Shown here one piece after another: positions 30,099 through 39,442 of a DNA stretch of 64,000 nucleotides. Numbering within the stretch: position 1 is the stretch's first letter; each line of letters starts with the position of its first letter. This DNA is from [Eubacterium] yurii (GTDB lineage Bacteria; Bacillota; Clostridia; Peptostreptococcales; Filifactoraceae), in NCBI GenBank assembly GCA_900167215.1, contig FUZS01000013.1, positions 33,591-97,590 on the forward strand. The letters run 5' to 3'. A model generated the notes under the pieces. It was not told the origin of the DNA, did no database searches, and saw only the letters and a list, made by a program, of their open reading frames with translations. The position numbers and the translations under genes are program-made.

Positions 30099-30158
30099 AA
30101 CGAATAAGTATTATAGAATAATATTCTTATTTCAATGTGAAAGATGGAGGTGCAAGAG

Positions 30159-30386
30159 ATGATAACAGCATTTATGACACAAGAAGAGGCGTTTGAAAGT
30201 TTCTTAAAGGATGAGGTAAAGAGAGGGAGAAAAGAAGGAGAAAGGATAGGAGAAGAAAAGGGAAAAATAGATACATTGATAAGCTTCTTTAAAAACGGAG
30301 CAGGTTTAGATTTAATAAGTAAGGCTGTAGGTATGAGTATAGAAGAAGTAAAGAGCATATTAATAGGCAGGGGTTTTGAAGTATAA
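30159..30386 (+). CDS. free-standing copy of the Rpn C-terminal domain (putative antitoxin)
   Basis: 75 residues from ATG 30159, almost the same as the last 79 residues of the Rpn protein: MITAFMTQEEAFESFLKDEVKRGRKEG, then four residues fewer in the Lys/Glu repeat, then LISKAVGMSIEEVKSILIGRGFEV. The ribosome site GGAGGTG (30146-30152) with 6-nt spacing is copied too. A longer in-frame ATG at 30144 overlaps the ribosome site. The duplicated DNA runs from about 30141 to 30386 and leaves out the whole nuclease part. The likely role is a trans-acting inhibitor of the long form; alternatively it is a meaningless duplication, though its frame is intact. Confidence 0.65.
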   Translation: MITAFMTQEEAFESFLKDEVKRGRKEGERIGEEKGKIDTLISFFKNGAGLDLISKAVGMSIEEVKSILIGRGFEV

Positions 30387-30393
30387 AGGTTTA

Positions 30394-30519
30394 ATACTAA
30401 AATCTAATAAAATAATGGATAAAATATTTTCATTGAATTTATAAGGTAGTCGTAAATCATACACTATCTTTTTAAAACTACCAACGAAAATTTTCCATAA
30501 ATCAAATAGATAATAGTAT
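30394..30519 (+). repeat. MITE-like repeat family A
   Basis: 126 bp from ATACTAAAATCTAATAAAAT to ATAGATAATAGTAT, the same length and ends as 18018-18143. It starts 7 nt after the stop codon of the small Rpn-like gene. Confidence 0.8.
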
Positions 30520-30556
30520 AATACTATAGTTTAATAAAGTTTGGTATTATTTAAAT

Positions 30557-30599
30557 AAAAAGTAGTAGGCAATTAATTATATACACCTACTACTTTTTT
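30557..30599. terminator. intrinsic terminator
   Basis: AAAAAGTAGTAGG (30557-30569) pairs with CCTACTACTTTTT (30586-30598). It ends the rpn unit. The spacer on to 30803 shows nothing else. Confidence 0.85.
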
Positions 30600-30803
30600 A
30601 TTACAAAATTTTATGCTATTTAGAGCTATTCTACTATCCATAGTCTAAAACTTTGGATAGCTAAATTTAGACTAAAGTAAAATAATCTTCCTATAATCAG
30701 TTACTGTGAATTATTTTAATAATCTTTAATATAAAACTTTTAAGATAAGTCTATTACTTAAATCATTCTTATTCGAATAAATAAATCATCATATTCATTA
30801 TTC

Positions 30804-32573
30804 TTATTTCATCCTATCAGGTCCATCGAATACACCAAGGCTTATACCTATTGCATCTGATAAATTTTTAAATGCATCTTTAAGTTTACCATAATCCTTA
30901 GCTACATATGCCTTAGTCTCATTACCTGTCTGTCTCATATAGTTATTAATGGAATATGACTGTATTCCAGGATTAGGTACTCCCAACCTTTTAACTTCAT
31001 CAGGAATACCTGATAAGCCTATGAGCATGGCAAATTCATATAAACCCTTAGGATTGTTGCCTGATGCTGCACTTGTAACATCTTTAATATATTGCATACC
31101 TATACCCTCATCAGCGACATAGCTTCCATCAGATCTCTTTTTTCCTCCATATGACAGACCGTTTCCTCTATTTGAATTATAAAAAGCTCTGTTGATGACA
31201 TTCTTATCTCTATTATCTCCAAGTGCTGCAGTCAAGTTAGGTGAACCGTCTGTAAGAAGCACAAAAAATCTCTTTTCTATCCCGCTTTCTTTCATCTGTT
31301 GGAGTATCTCAAGACCGGTAAGAATTGCATACCCTGTACTGGTAGCACCACCACCCATTGCAGGAGTATCTCTATCATGGTTAGATATATTAAACTTCAT
31401 ATTTGCTTTATCACGCACTGTTTCTACAGCCTTATTATATCCTTCAGTAGTTCCAAGATTAAACGGTCCGTAGCCTTTATCATGTGCTAATTCCAAGGTA
31501 GTAAGATACCTTGCACTATAATTGTATGGACTTGCCACCCTAAAGTTAAAATTACCTTCACTATAATCATTGAGAGTCCAACCATAATCAAATATATACG
31601 CCTCAAAATCCATATTCTTAGCAACAGCTATATTGTGAAGTTGCTTTAATAATCCATCTGAACTGTTATATAAGGCATTGCCAAGAACTACCGTCCTCGG
31701 GGCAGCATGATTATTGTATGGATTTTCCACATCAGACCATGAATAGTTATATGTTGCAGGTCTTAAATTAGTCCGCCTGTCCCATCCTATCCTAAATCTA
31801 TTACCTACCTTAAAAGGGTAAGAACTGTGATTTGAACTCATAGGATCAACCATATTATAGAGCATTGAGCCTGAACTGTCCATTATCAATACAATACCTG
31901 CTTTACTTGCAGTTTTTCCAGGTTGGATAACTCCATTATCGTAGGCGAGTGCCGTAATCTTCTCGACACCGCCTTGAAGGTGCCTTGATAGTAAGACTTG
32001 ATTTACGTTAGGGAGTTGTATATCTTCCTTAAGTTCAAACTCATCATTTATACTTTTTCCAAGTACATTAGCTTTAGACTTTCCTGTTATAGTGATATTA
32101 ATCATATCATTATCAAGTTTTTTTCTATAATTATTATCATTTTTATAAAACTCAAGATTATAATCTATCTTGTCACCGGTCATTATATCCTTTTTATCTC
32201 CGGCTGTAAGAGGAAGTACATTAAACTTATCTGTAGCCTTATCATATACTATATTGGCAAGGAATCTGTTACCATTTCCATCACTTCTAAAAGCAATATA
32301 GTTGTACTTTTTATCTAATCTATTTAGATTCATATCTTCCTTATATACTTCCTGACCTACAAGATGGACTTGTATTGCTCTTTTGAGTATACTCTTGATA
32401 TTGTCCATGGAAGTCTTGACACCTGTCTGAACATCCACCCTTTGGTTATATGTGGCATTTGCCCTAAACGAGTCACCTATAAGTCTGTCTGTAGCTATAA
32501 AAAGTAAAATAGCAGATATAGCCACAACTGCAAGTAACTCTACAAGAGTAAACGCCCTTTTCTTATTATTCAT
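30804..32573 (-). CDS. prepilin fused to a von Willebrand A domain (putative pilus adhesin)
   Basis: 589 residues. The N-terminus NNKKRAFTLVELLAVVAISAILLFIATDRL is a class III prepilin signal (Ala instead of Gly before Phe+1, Glu+5 present). A middle region to about 225 precedes a vWA domain with an intact-looking MIDAS: DSSGS from Asp232, GGGATSTGYAIL near 405, and LLTDGSPN with Asp442. The vWA domain may bind host matrix or other ligands in a metal-dependent way. A pilin stalk with a large globular head suggests a tip adhesin, like PilY1 or PilA-vWA proteins elsewhere. It is the last gene of a four-gene pilin operon. RBS GGAGGG before ATG. Confidence 0.82.
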   Translation of the reverse strand: MNNKKRAFTLVELLAVVAISAILLFIATDRLIGDSFRANATYNQRVDVQTGVKTSMDNIKSILKRAIQVHLVGQEVYKEDMNLNRLDKKYNYIAFRSDGNGNRFLANIVYDKATDKFNVLPLTAGDKKDIMTGDKIDYNLEFYKNDNNYRKKLDNDMINITITGKSKANVLGKSINDEFELKEDIQLPNVNQVLLSRHLQGGVEKITALAYDNGVIQPGKTASKAGIVLIMDSSGSMLYNMVDPMSSNHSSYPFKVGNRFRIGWDRRTNLRPATYNYSWSDVENPYNNHAAPRTVVLGNALYNSSDGLLKQLHNIAVAKNMDFEAYIFDYGWTLNDYSEGNFNFRVASPYNYSARYLTTLELAHDKGYGPFNLGTTEGYNKAVETVRDKANMKFNISNHDRDTPAMGGGATSTGYAILTGLEILQQMKESGIEKRFFVLLTDGSPNLTAALGDNRDKNVINRAFYNSNRGNGLSYGGKKRSDGSYVADEGIGMQYIKDVTSAASGNNPKGLYEFAMLIGLSGIPDEVKRLGVPNPGIQSYSINNYMRQTGNETKAYVAKDYGKLKDAFKNLSDAIGISLGVFDGPDRMK

Positions 32574-32585
32574 TTTACCCTCCTT

Positions 32586-34622
32586 TTAGTAATTAGACAA
32601 AAACCACTCGTCAAATTTTCCTCCTTCTTCTCCTCTTTCATTTGAAGTAAGATATCTTCTATATAGATAATTCATTATACCTGCCAAATCCTTATCAGTA
32701 TACGCAGTATAATAAGAATAAATATCCGCTATTTCAAGCACAGGCTCTACATTTGAGTTAAGCACTGTATCTATTGCACCGGTACTATTTTTAAGCAATT
32801 TTACTGATTGTCCGAAGGTAAATGTCTTAGTCATATCAGAAATATTAGTAGTAAATACTTTTCTTACATTAGTTTTTAGAGTGCTTCCGGCAGTTTTATA
32901 TAGTAGATGAACATTTATAGTACCGCCTCTTTTATCTATAGCCATAATATTGAAATCTTCTCTTCCATCCCTCTTACCATCTATCTTATGGTCATTATTT
33001 AAAGTTTCAAATTTATAACCACCGTCTGTATATAACTTCGTATCATTTATATTGCTTATATTGTTTATCACAGGATTGCCGCTTCTATTAAATATAGCTG
33101 ACTTAATCATGCCGTCAGAGTCAACAAAAAGAAGGAATCCCTGATTTTCTCCTGCTACTATATCTCCCGTATTATAATCATAATTATAAGAAAGCAGTGT
33201 GTATGGGAATTTTTCTGAATGTCTATATCTTTCATAATAGTTTCTTGCATTGAATTTTATAAATATAGTCTTATCTCCATTGCCTTTACCAGGAAAAGTT
33301 ATTGAATTGGTAGAGTTTGTCATCTTATAGTACAATGTGTTCCCATAAGCCTTAGTAACATCTGGTATTTTCTTGTCAACACCATTATTATCTGTAGCAA
33401 CTACCTCTTCCATAAAAGCATTAGGTACTGTTATATGTCCTGATACTTTTGTACCTATTCCAAGGAAATTCCTTATATCGTTATTACCCCATGTAAAGTT
33501 ATATTTTGTCTCACTTTGAGACATTGCATTTCCATAATCAGTATCAGCTTTATTATCAGTGTCAAAAAGAGAATAATATCTATTAGGATTTGTTCTACTT
33601 CTTGCGATTGCAAGGTTAGGATCCAAATGAGTATCAAGATAGTCAGTAAAAGGTAAACCCATATAATGAATTACATTTTGTCTACTTGTATTTTGATTTA
33701 CAAAGGTACTATTCTTTGTTCCTGTACGACCGTTAAGGTTCAATGTCATACCTTCTGCTGCAAAGTCTCTATCTATAACATTAATATACTCTTTCTTGTT
33801 ACTTGCATAGGTAGGTATATTGTATGTCGCTGAGCCGGATGTTTTTGAATCTGAATCCTGTTCTTTTCCTATAAATCCAAATGTATCAGGCGTAACTGTA
33901 AATAAGTACTGATTACTGTTATACCCATCATGGAAATAAGAGTATATGTTACTATTGAAGTCTATAGGTGAGATCAAAAATCTAAGTCTTGATAACTGTA
34001 ACTTAGTCTGATTACCATCCTGTTTGATAGTATAATCCACCCTTAAACTTTTAGGAGTTACACTTGGAATTGAAACCTTAGGCAGATAGAAAAATCTTCT
34101 GTTTGCATCAATAGACATAGTGTCAATAGTTGCAGTAGGAGATTCCTTATATCCTGTACTTACAAATGTAAATGTAGTATCTGTTACATTAGGATTATTA
34201 TACACTATTGTATTTGTTTTAGAATCCATTGATACAAAATAACCCTTTATTGAACCAACAGAAATATTCGCACCACCATTTGGCGGTGTTATATTAAATA
34301 TACCTGATACATTAACACTTATAGGTGCACCCTTTTCCGGTTGTCCTGTAGCTGTATTAAGCCCCTCTATCTTATCATAGTTTTTCGGCTTATCTGCAGG
34401 ATTCTTAACAGCTTTTTGGTTATATATATATGCCTCTTTTACATCTATAATGCCGTCTTCCATCTTCGACAGAGCCTCAGAGTTCTTAGTAATTGTGTTT
34501 CTAAGCTTAGGTGTCCCTTGTATTGCTCGGTCGAACAACGCTGCCGAGAACAAAAATACGAATACAAGCAAAGCCATAGCTACAATAAGTTCTATAAGGG
34601 TAAAACCTTTATTTTTCTTCAT
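32586..34622 (-). CDS. large prepilin-like protein
   Basis: 678 residues. It starts KKNKGFTLIELIVAMALLVFVFLFSAALF, a canonical prepilin leader with Gly/Phe cleavage and Glu+5. The remaining about 640 residues are extracellular, rich in Asn, Thr, Tyr and Gly. A section near 440-560 (FIKFNARNYYERYRHSE, LLFVDSDGMIKSAIF) may be a beta-sandwich, but I cannot assign a family. Its size is several times that of a structural pilin, which points to an adhesin or minor pilin with a large head. It is preceded by a PilX-like gene and followed 12 nt later by the vWA pilin. Confidence 0.75.
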   Translation of the reverse strand: MKKNKGFTLIELIVAMALLVFVFLFSAALFDRAIQGTPKLRNTITKNSEALSKMEDGIIDVKEAYIYNQKAVKNPADKPKNYDKIEGLNTATGQPEKGAPISVNVSGIFNITPPNGGANISVGSIKGYFVSMDSKTNTIVYNNPNVTDTTFTFVSTGYKESPTATIDTMSIDANRRFFYLPKVSIPSVTPKSLRVDYTIKQDGNQTKLQLSRLRFLISPIDFNSNIYSYFHDGYNSNQYLFTVTPDTFGFIGKEQDSDSKTSGSATYNIPTYASNKKEYINVIDRDFAAEGMTLNLNGRTGTKNSTFVNQNTSRQNVIHYMGLPFTDYLDTHLDPNLAIARSRTNPNRYYSLFDTDNKADTDYGNAMSQSETKYNFTWGNNDIRNFLGIGTKVSGHITVPNAFMEEVVATDNNGVDKKIPDVTKAYGNTLYYKMTNSTNSITFPGKGNGDKTIFIKFNARNYYERYRHSEKFPYTLLSYNYDYNTGDIVAGENQGFLLFVDSDGMIKSAIFNRSGNPVINNISNINDTKLYTDGGYKFETLNNDHKIDGKRDGREDFNIMAIDKRGGTINVHLLYKTAGSTLKTNVRKVFTTNISDMTKTFTFGQSVKLLKNSTGAIDTVLNSNVEPVLEIADIYSYYTAYTDKDLAGIMNYLYRRYLTSNERGEEGGKFDEWFLSNY

Positions 34623-34711
34623 ATAATCACCTTCATCATTTGTCTTATTGGATTAATTATCGATTACTCTAAAAAGAAAAAGTGTCATGCTTTTATTTTA
34701 CATACTTTTTT

Positions 34712-35275
34712 CTAAGGATTTTGTACATTACCATCATATACCTTGGCAGCTGACGGGTCATCACTGAATACAAACATAGTTACATAGTGAGAATCAGTAG
34801 GTTTATTAGGGTTGTCATTTCTTTCAACTCTTCCGTTGGATAATATTCTAAAATACCATCTTGAATCATTAGTTCCTCCCGGAAGAGATACTAACATCTT
34901 TCTCAAATCTACAGTTAAATCTACATATCCAAGAACCTGACCTGCTTTATTTTTGATTTCAATATTATTTTTTACCATTATATTATTCTGAACTTTGTCA
35001 AAACCTCCACCAGGTTTGCCACCTCTACCAAGTATATTACCACCTGCAACGTCTTCTATCAAGGCTGCATACATCATCTCGGCACCGGCATTTGCTATAT
35101 AATATGCCTTACTTCTATGTGTATCATTTATAATATCATTGGAATGTGCCCTTGCTAACAACGTAACAGCTAAGATTACTGATACCATTATTATAGTAAT
35201 GATAATAACCATAAATAATAGAAATCCCTTATGCTTTTTTCTCTTTTTTTCCTTATTTTGAATATTTATTTTCAT
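34712..35275 (-). CDS. PilX-like minor pilin
   Basis: About 187 residues from the ATG at 35275 (MKINIQNKEKKRKKHKGF...). A longer frame to 35320 lacks a ribosome site, while AGAAGGG lies before 35275. A basic leader of 16 residues is followed by GFLLFMVIIITIIMVSVILAVTLLARA, with no Glu+5, and then HRSKAYYIANAGAEMMYAALIE. That AYY-AxAGxE block is the mark of PilX-type minor pilins. It lies between a typical pilin (upstream) and the 678-residue prepilin. Confidence 0.7.
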   Translation of the reverse strand: MKINIQNKEKKRKKHKGFLLFMVIIITIIMVSVILAVTLLARAHSNDIINDTHRSKAYYIANAGAEMMYAALIEDVAGGNILGRGGKPGGGFDKVQNNIMVKNNIEIKNKAGQVLGYVDLTVDLRKMLVSLPGGTNDSRWYFRILSNGRVERNDNPNKPTDSHYVTMFVFSDDPSAAKVYDGNVQNP

Positions 35276-35320
35276 ACAATCCCTTCTCTCGCTCCTTTTA
35301 CAAGAACTTACATACTTCAA

Positions 35321-35872
35321 TTATTTCAATTCTACATAATTTCCAATTACTATAAACTTATTATTTACCAAAGTATTGTAATCCTTCACATTTCCAGATG
35401 AATCCATATCGTAAATACCATAAGTAAGGGATGCCTTATCTCCTCTTGAAGAAAAAGTTCCGTCAGACTCAGCATACATATATCTTGTCTTTAATACTCC
35501 TCTTTCAAACTTTACCTCAACTTGCCTATATCCATCTACAAAAGGAGTATTTAATTTATATCCGGTAGCTGAGCTACTATCCTTAGATATATTTGTACTT
35601 TGAAATACATCATTTACTGAAATATAATCAAGCACATTTTTTCCTTGTGAATTTTTACTGAAAAAATTTGCCGGTCTTTGAGCCGGATTGATATTATCCT
35701 TAATCCAATAGTCTATTGCATTTACAAATATCTTATGTGTGGTATTTGCCTGATTCTTACCAACACCATCTCTTGTTTCTGACATGGTAGGTACGACCAT
35801 CATCAGCAAAATGCCGAGTATGACTACCACTGTTATCAGTTCTACAAGAGTAAAACCTCCTGACTTCCTCAT
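35321..35872 (-). CDS. type IV major-pilin-like protein
   Basis: 183 residues starting MRKSGGFTLVELITVVVILGILLMMVVPTM, the most canonical pilin start in the window (Gly-Phe, Glu+5, Pro near +22). The soluble part ends SLTYGIYDMDSSGNVKDYNTLVNNKFIVIGNYVELK. It is the first gene of the minus-strand operon of four pilin genes, so it is the best candidate for the main subunit. No pilB/pilC/pilM assembly genes lie in the window, so the machine must be encoded elsewhere. Confidence 0.8.
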   Translation of the reverse strand: MRKSGGFTLVELITVVVILGILLMMVVPTMSETRDGVGKNQANTTHKIFVNAIDYWIKDNINPAQRPANFFSKNSQGKNVLDYISVNDVFQSTNISKDSSSATGYKLNTPFVDGYRQVEVKFERGVLKTRYMYAESDGTFSSRGDKASLTYGIYDMDSSGNVKDYNTLVNNKFIVIGNYVELK

Positions 35873-36554
35873 AAATAAGCCTCCTTGAAAATTTCATAAC
35901 TCCAATTAATTTTTTATAAAAATAATTTCTTTAATTATAGTCATCACATATGTTATAAAATACTTACAACTTAAACTCAAACAGTTTAAGATAAAAAATC
36001 TAATTTCAAATAAGATACCATTAATTAATTATTGGCAGGTATGTATCATGCCTTATGTGTATTTGACAACCATAACTATCCATACTTAAAAACACCACGC
36101 TTCATACTACGTATATTTCCGATACCCAATTATTAAATTTCTATTCTTAAAGCTATAAAAAAAATTAATTTTTAAATAAATTTTCTAAAATAAAATAACA
36201 TATTTTTTACATATTTTATATTTTTTCTATATTATACTACTTTTTTTCATATTATACTATAGTTTTTTAAAAAAAGATAGTATAATTTGTATATTTTTAA
36301 TGACTATTTTTTATTATATTTATATTTGATTTTACTTTCTTTACGTGATAAAATTACTTAGTTATAATATTATATTGAGATATCAGCATTATAATATAGT
36401 CTTTATAATATTTACAATAATTTATTAAATTTATAATAATACCAATAATTGGCAATTAAGTTTTCTGTAGAAAAAATTTTTAAAGTATAAATATATAATA
36501 TTATTATAATCTATCCAATTAGAAATATCATTATAAATTTAAGAAAGGAAGAAC
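35873..36554. other. divergent intergenic region
   Basis: About 680 bp between the pilin operon (minus) and sbcD (plus). It is very AT-rich, with long T- and A-runs around 36160-36320. It must hold two promoters, but none is clear by eye, and no gene or RNA is seen. Confidence 0.3.
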
Positions 36555-37772
36555 ATGCGTATACTACATACTGCTGATTGGCATATAGGCAAGTCTTTGG
36601 ACGGCTTTTCAAGAATAGATGAACAAAGGAAATTCTTGGATTTTTTTGTGGAAAAATCTAAGGAGATAAATCCTGACCTGATAATAATAGCAGGCGATAT
36701 ATTCGACACTGCCAATCCCTCTGCTCTTGCTGAGACTTTATTTTACGATACTCTTAGCAAGATTTCAGCTAATACTTCTGCTCTATGTGTAATCATAGCC
36801 GGAAATCATGACAGCCCCAAAAGACTTGCCAGTGCAAAGTCATTGGCAAAATCTCACGGCATAATAATCTATGAAAGTCACGATGATGATATTGAAGTAG
36901 GAAATTATAAAAATGCTAAAGTGCTCTCTTGTAATAAGGGAGTTATAAAAGTTGAAATAAACGGCAAAATCGCAAATATACTTGCCATGCCCTATATCAG
37001 TGAAAACAGACTTGGAGAGTCTTTTTCAGATCTTTCTGATACTGATGAGGAAATGTCAAAGTCCTTTCAAGAAAAATTTGAAGCCTTGATTAGAGAAAAG
37101 GAAAAGTTTTTTAAAAAAGATGAATTTAATATTATGATAGCTCATCTCTTTGCTATAAAAGCAAGTGTTTCAGAAGAAAAAGTAGGCTACTCTCTTGGCG
37201 GTGCTTATATAGTGGACTCATCTTCCTTTGCAAAAACTGCTGACTACATCGCCTTAGGGCATGTCCATAAGTATCAGGTCATTGGCGGTACACAAAAAAG
37301 AGCTTATTACAGCGGCTCTCCCCTACATTACAACAAGACGGAAGTCAAGACTGAAAAAAAGCTCATACTTGATGTTACAATAGATGATGAAAAAAATCTA
37401 AGCATAAAGGAAATAGAAATACCTATATTCAAAAAAATTGAGATTTGGAATGCTGATTCAATAGAAGAAGCTGTAAAAATGAGTGAAGATAAGAGAGATG
37501 AAGACTCTTTCGTCTATCTGAATATCAAGACTGACAGACTCATGTCCAATGAGGATATAAGACTTATAAAGTCAAACAAAAAAGACATAATACAAATCAC
37601 TCCTATAATGGAAATAGGCACACTTCAAATAGTGGCTGAAAATATGCTCGACAAAAGTGATGAAGAAAAATTTGTGGAGTTTTTCAAAGAGAGGTATCAG
37701 ATATCTCCTGACGAAAATATTATTAAGAGATACTTGGATATAATTAATTTTGATGCTGAAGACTTGGACTAA
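36555..37772 (+). CDS. sbcD: exonuclease SbcCD subunit D
   Basis: 405-residue metallophosphoesterase, the nuclease part of the Mre11/Rad50-type SbcCD complex that cuts hairpins and blocked DNA ends. Motifs: HTADWHIGK (7-13), IIAGDIFD near 45, IIAGNHDSPKRL near 83, and ALGHVHKYQ near 230. The C-terminal capping part is normal. The ATPase partner sbcC, which usually follows in the same operon, is not next to it; the next gene is unrelated. Confidence 0.93.
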   Translation: MRILHTADWHIGKSLDGFSRIDEQRKFLDFFVEKSKEINPDLIIIAGDIFDTANPSALAETLFYDTLSKISANTSALCVIIAGNHDSPKRLASAKSLAKSHGIIIYESHDDDIEVGNYKNAKVLSCNKGVIKVEINGKIANILAMPYISENRLGESFSDLSDTDEEMSKSFQEKFEALIREKEKFFKKDEFNIMIAHLFAIKASVSEEKVGYSLGGAYIVDSSSFAKTADYIALGHVHKYQVIGGTQKRAYYSGSPLHYNKTEVKTEKKLILDVTIDDEKNLSIKEIEIPIFKKIEIWNADSIEEAVKMSEDKRDEDSFVYLNIKTDRLMSNEDIRLIKSNKKDIIQITPIMEIGTLQIVAENMLDKSDEEKFVEFFKERYQISPDENIIKRYLDIINFDAEDLD

Positions 37773-38438
37773 AATTTTTATTTGTCTTATTATATAAGTA
37801 CAATTAATTATACTGTTTAGAAAATATACTTATAGATTACAAATATATTTTTTCAAATTTTTTGCAATAAATTAAATTTTCTGTTAAAAATATTCGATAT
37901 ATATTACATCAAAAATAATTAATTTATAAGGCTAATTACTGATACTTTTATATCTAATTTCAATAGTTAATAACTCAACCTTCCCACTAAAATTATCGCA
38001 ATTTTCTCTGAAATTTAAATATTTATAGATTTTTTAATACAGCACTTTACACACAATTTTCTAAATAATATTTATTTAAATTTTATTTAATCAAATAAAT
38101 ATTAGTATAAAAATAAATATATTTTACTAAAGCTTAAATTAAAGAGGGAAACATTTATAAATTATCTTAAATTTTGCTATTTTTTATATACTCTATTATA
38201 TAAATCGTAAATGCCTGTATTAAAAATTTTTCTTTTAACTTTAGCTATTTCACAACGTTATAAGTCTATATATTATGAAATTGGACATTAATTTCTAAAA
38301 AAATAGTTTACTTTTTCTAAATTTAAGGTATAATTATACTACCTTAAAAAAAGTTGAAATATTTTCCTTTTTTCTATATACTTATTTCGATTTTTGTACT
38401 ATAATATGTACATAGGTGATAGTTTAGCGGGGGGAGAA
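37773..38438 (+). other. intergenic region with a repeat
   Basis: About 660 bp without a gene, very AT-rich. The only structure seen is the family C remnant at 37971-38092. Confidence 0.4.
37971..38092 (-). repeat. MITE-like repeat family C, partial inverted copy
   Basis: It begins TAACTCAACCTTCCCACTAA and is the reverse complement, at roughly nine in ten bases, of the right half (28736-28859) of the full C element. The other half is not present. Confidence 0.7.
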
Positions 38439-39257
38439 ATGAAAGAGAATAACAAGCTCTTTTTTATGCTCTTTACAGCTGCTTTCATAGCGGTTATTTT
38501 CTTCTTATTTCACATTTACGAAGATTTTAACGGTAATCCGTTTGTAAAGATCATGATAAAAAAGTCGGCTGAAAAATATATATCGGACAAATACAAAAAC
38601 AATAATCTAAAGATTGCTTTTGTCGGCTATGACTATAAGATGCGCAGCTATAAGACAAGGGTGCAATCGCAAAAAAGTATAGACACGCAATTTATGCTGT
38701 TCTTTAACAAATCAGGTAAATTACTGGAAGACAGGTCTTATTATGTGCAAAACGGATATTCTACCTTGGCAAGACTTGATAGAGAATATAATAAAATGGT
38801 AAAGGATTCCATTGACTCATCTTTACCTTTTAACAAAAGGGATTTTTTTGTAACAGGAAGTTTCGTAAAGAAGTTTGAAAATGATGAGGCATCACCGCAT
38901 CAGATAAATCCAAGGAGCCTTACTGTAGATAAGAAATATGACATTGCAGCCCTTGCCAAAAACTCAGGTAACTTGAGTATATCTGTATATACGGATGATG
39001 TCAGTTATAAGACTATGGCAAAGATTGTCTTGGAATCTAAAAAATACTTCGATAAGAAGAAAGTTCCTTTTTACTATATGGATATAGCTATCTATGTAGG
39101 CAGTGGCACTAATTTTAATCAAAAGATGAAGAGTCTTTACGTCTTCGACTTTGTGTATTCCGATATATATGAAAAGAATCTGGCTGAAAGATTAAAAAAA
39201 CACGCTGAACTCACAAAAAGCAACTCTACTTCAACAAATATTTACAGAGCAAAATAG
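38439..39257 (+). CDS. membrane-anchored protein, YfjL-like, unknown function
   Basis: 272 residues from ATG 38439, which follows GGGGGGAG; a longer frame to 38394 has no ribosome site. A single N-terminal membrane segment (LFFMLFTAAFIAVIFFLFHIY) is followed by an extracytoplasmic domain with KKSAEKYISDKYKNNNLKIAFVGYDYKMRSYKTRVQSQKS, which recalls the N-terminal domain of Bacillus YfjL-type proteins. The role is unknown. Single gene, closed by the bidirectional terminator at 39406. Confidence 0.55.
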   Translation: MKENNKLFFMLFTAAFIAVIFFLFHIYEDFNGNPFVKIMIKKSAEKYISDKYKNNNLKIAFVGYDYKMRSYKTRVQSQKSIDTQFMLFFNKSGKLLEDRSYYVQNGYSTLARLDREYNKMVKDSIDSSLPFNKRDFFVTGSFVKKFENDEASPHQINPRSLTVDKKYDIAALAKNSGNLSISVYTDDVSYKTMAKIVLESKKYFDKKKVPFYYMDIAIYVGSGTNFNQKMKSLYVFDFVYSDIYEKNLAERLKKHAELTKSNSTSTNIYRAK

Positions 39258-39405
39258 GATTTTTTTAGGGGATTTTAATATATTCAACTAATCTTTAAGT
39301 ATAAGTTAAGTGATTTGTGATAGATTTTTAGATAAGAGATAGTTATGTGGAATTTGATTACAAAATGAAATTCATAGTTTTATCCCCTTTAAGTTTTATA
39401 TAAGG

Positions 39406-39435
39406 AAAACACCACTTTATAAGTGGTGTTTTTTT
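39406..39435. terminator. bidirectional intrinsic terminator
   Basis: Perfect 12-bp stem AAAACACCACTT/AAGTGGTGTTTT with a 3-nt loop and a T-run, between convergent genes. Confidence 0.88.
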
Positions 39436-39442
39436 GCGTTTA

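Noticed and set aside
36160..36330. Long A- and T-runs before sbcD as a second unwinding or matrix-like element.
   Set aside because: No DnaA boxes or repeats accompany them; simple AT-rich intergenic DNA explains it.
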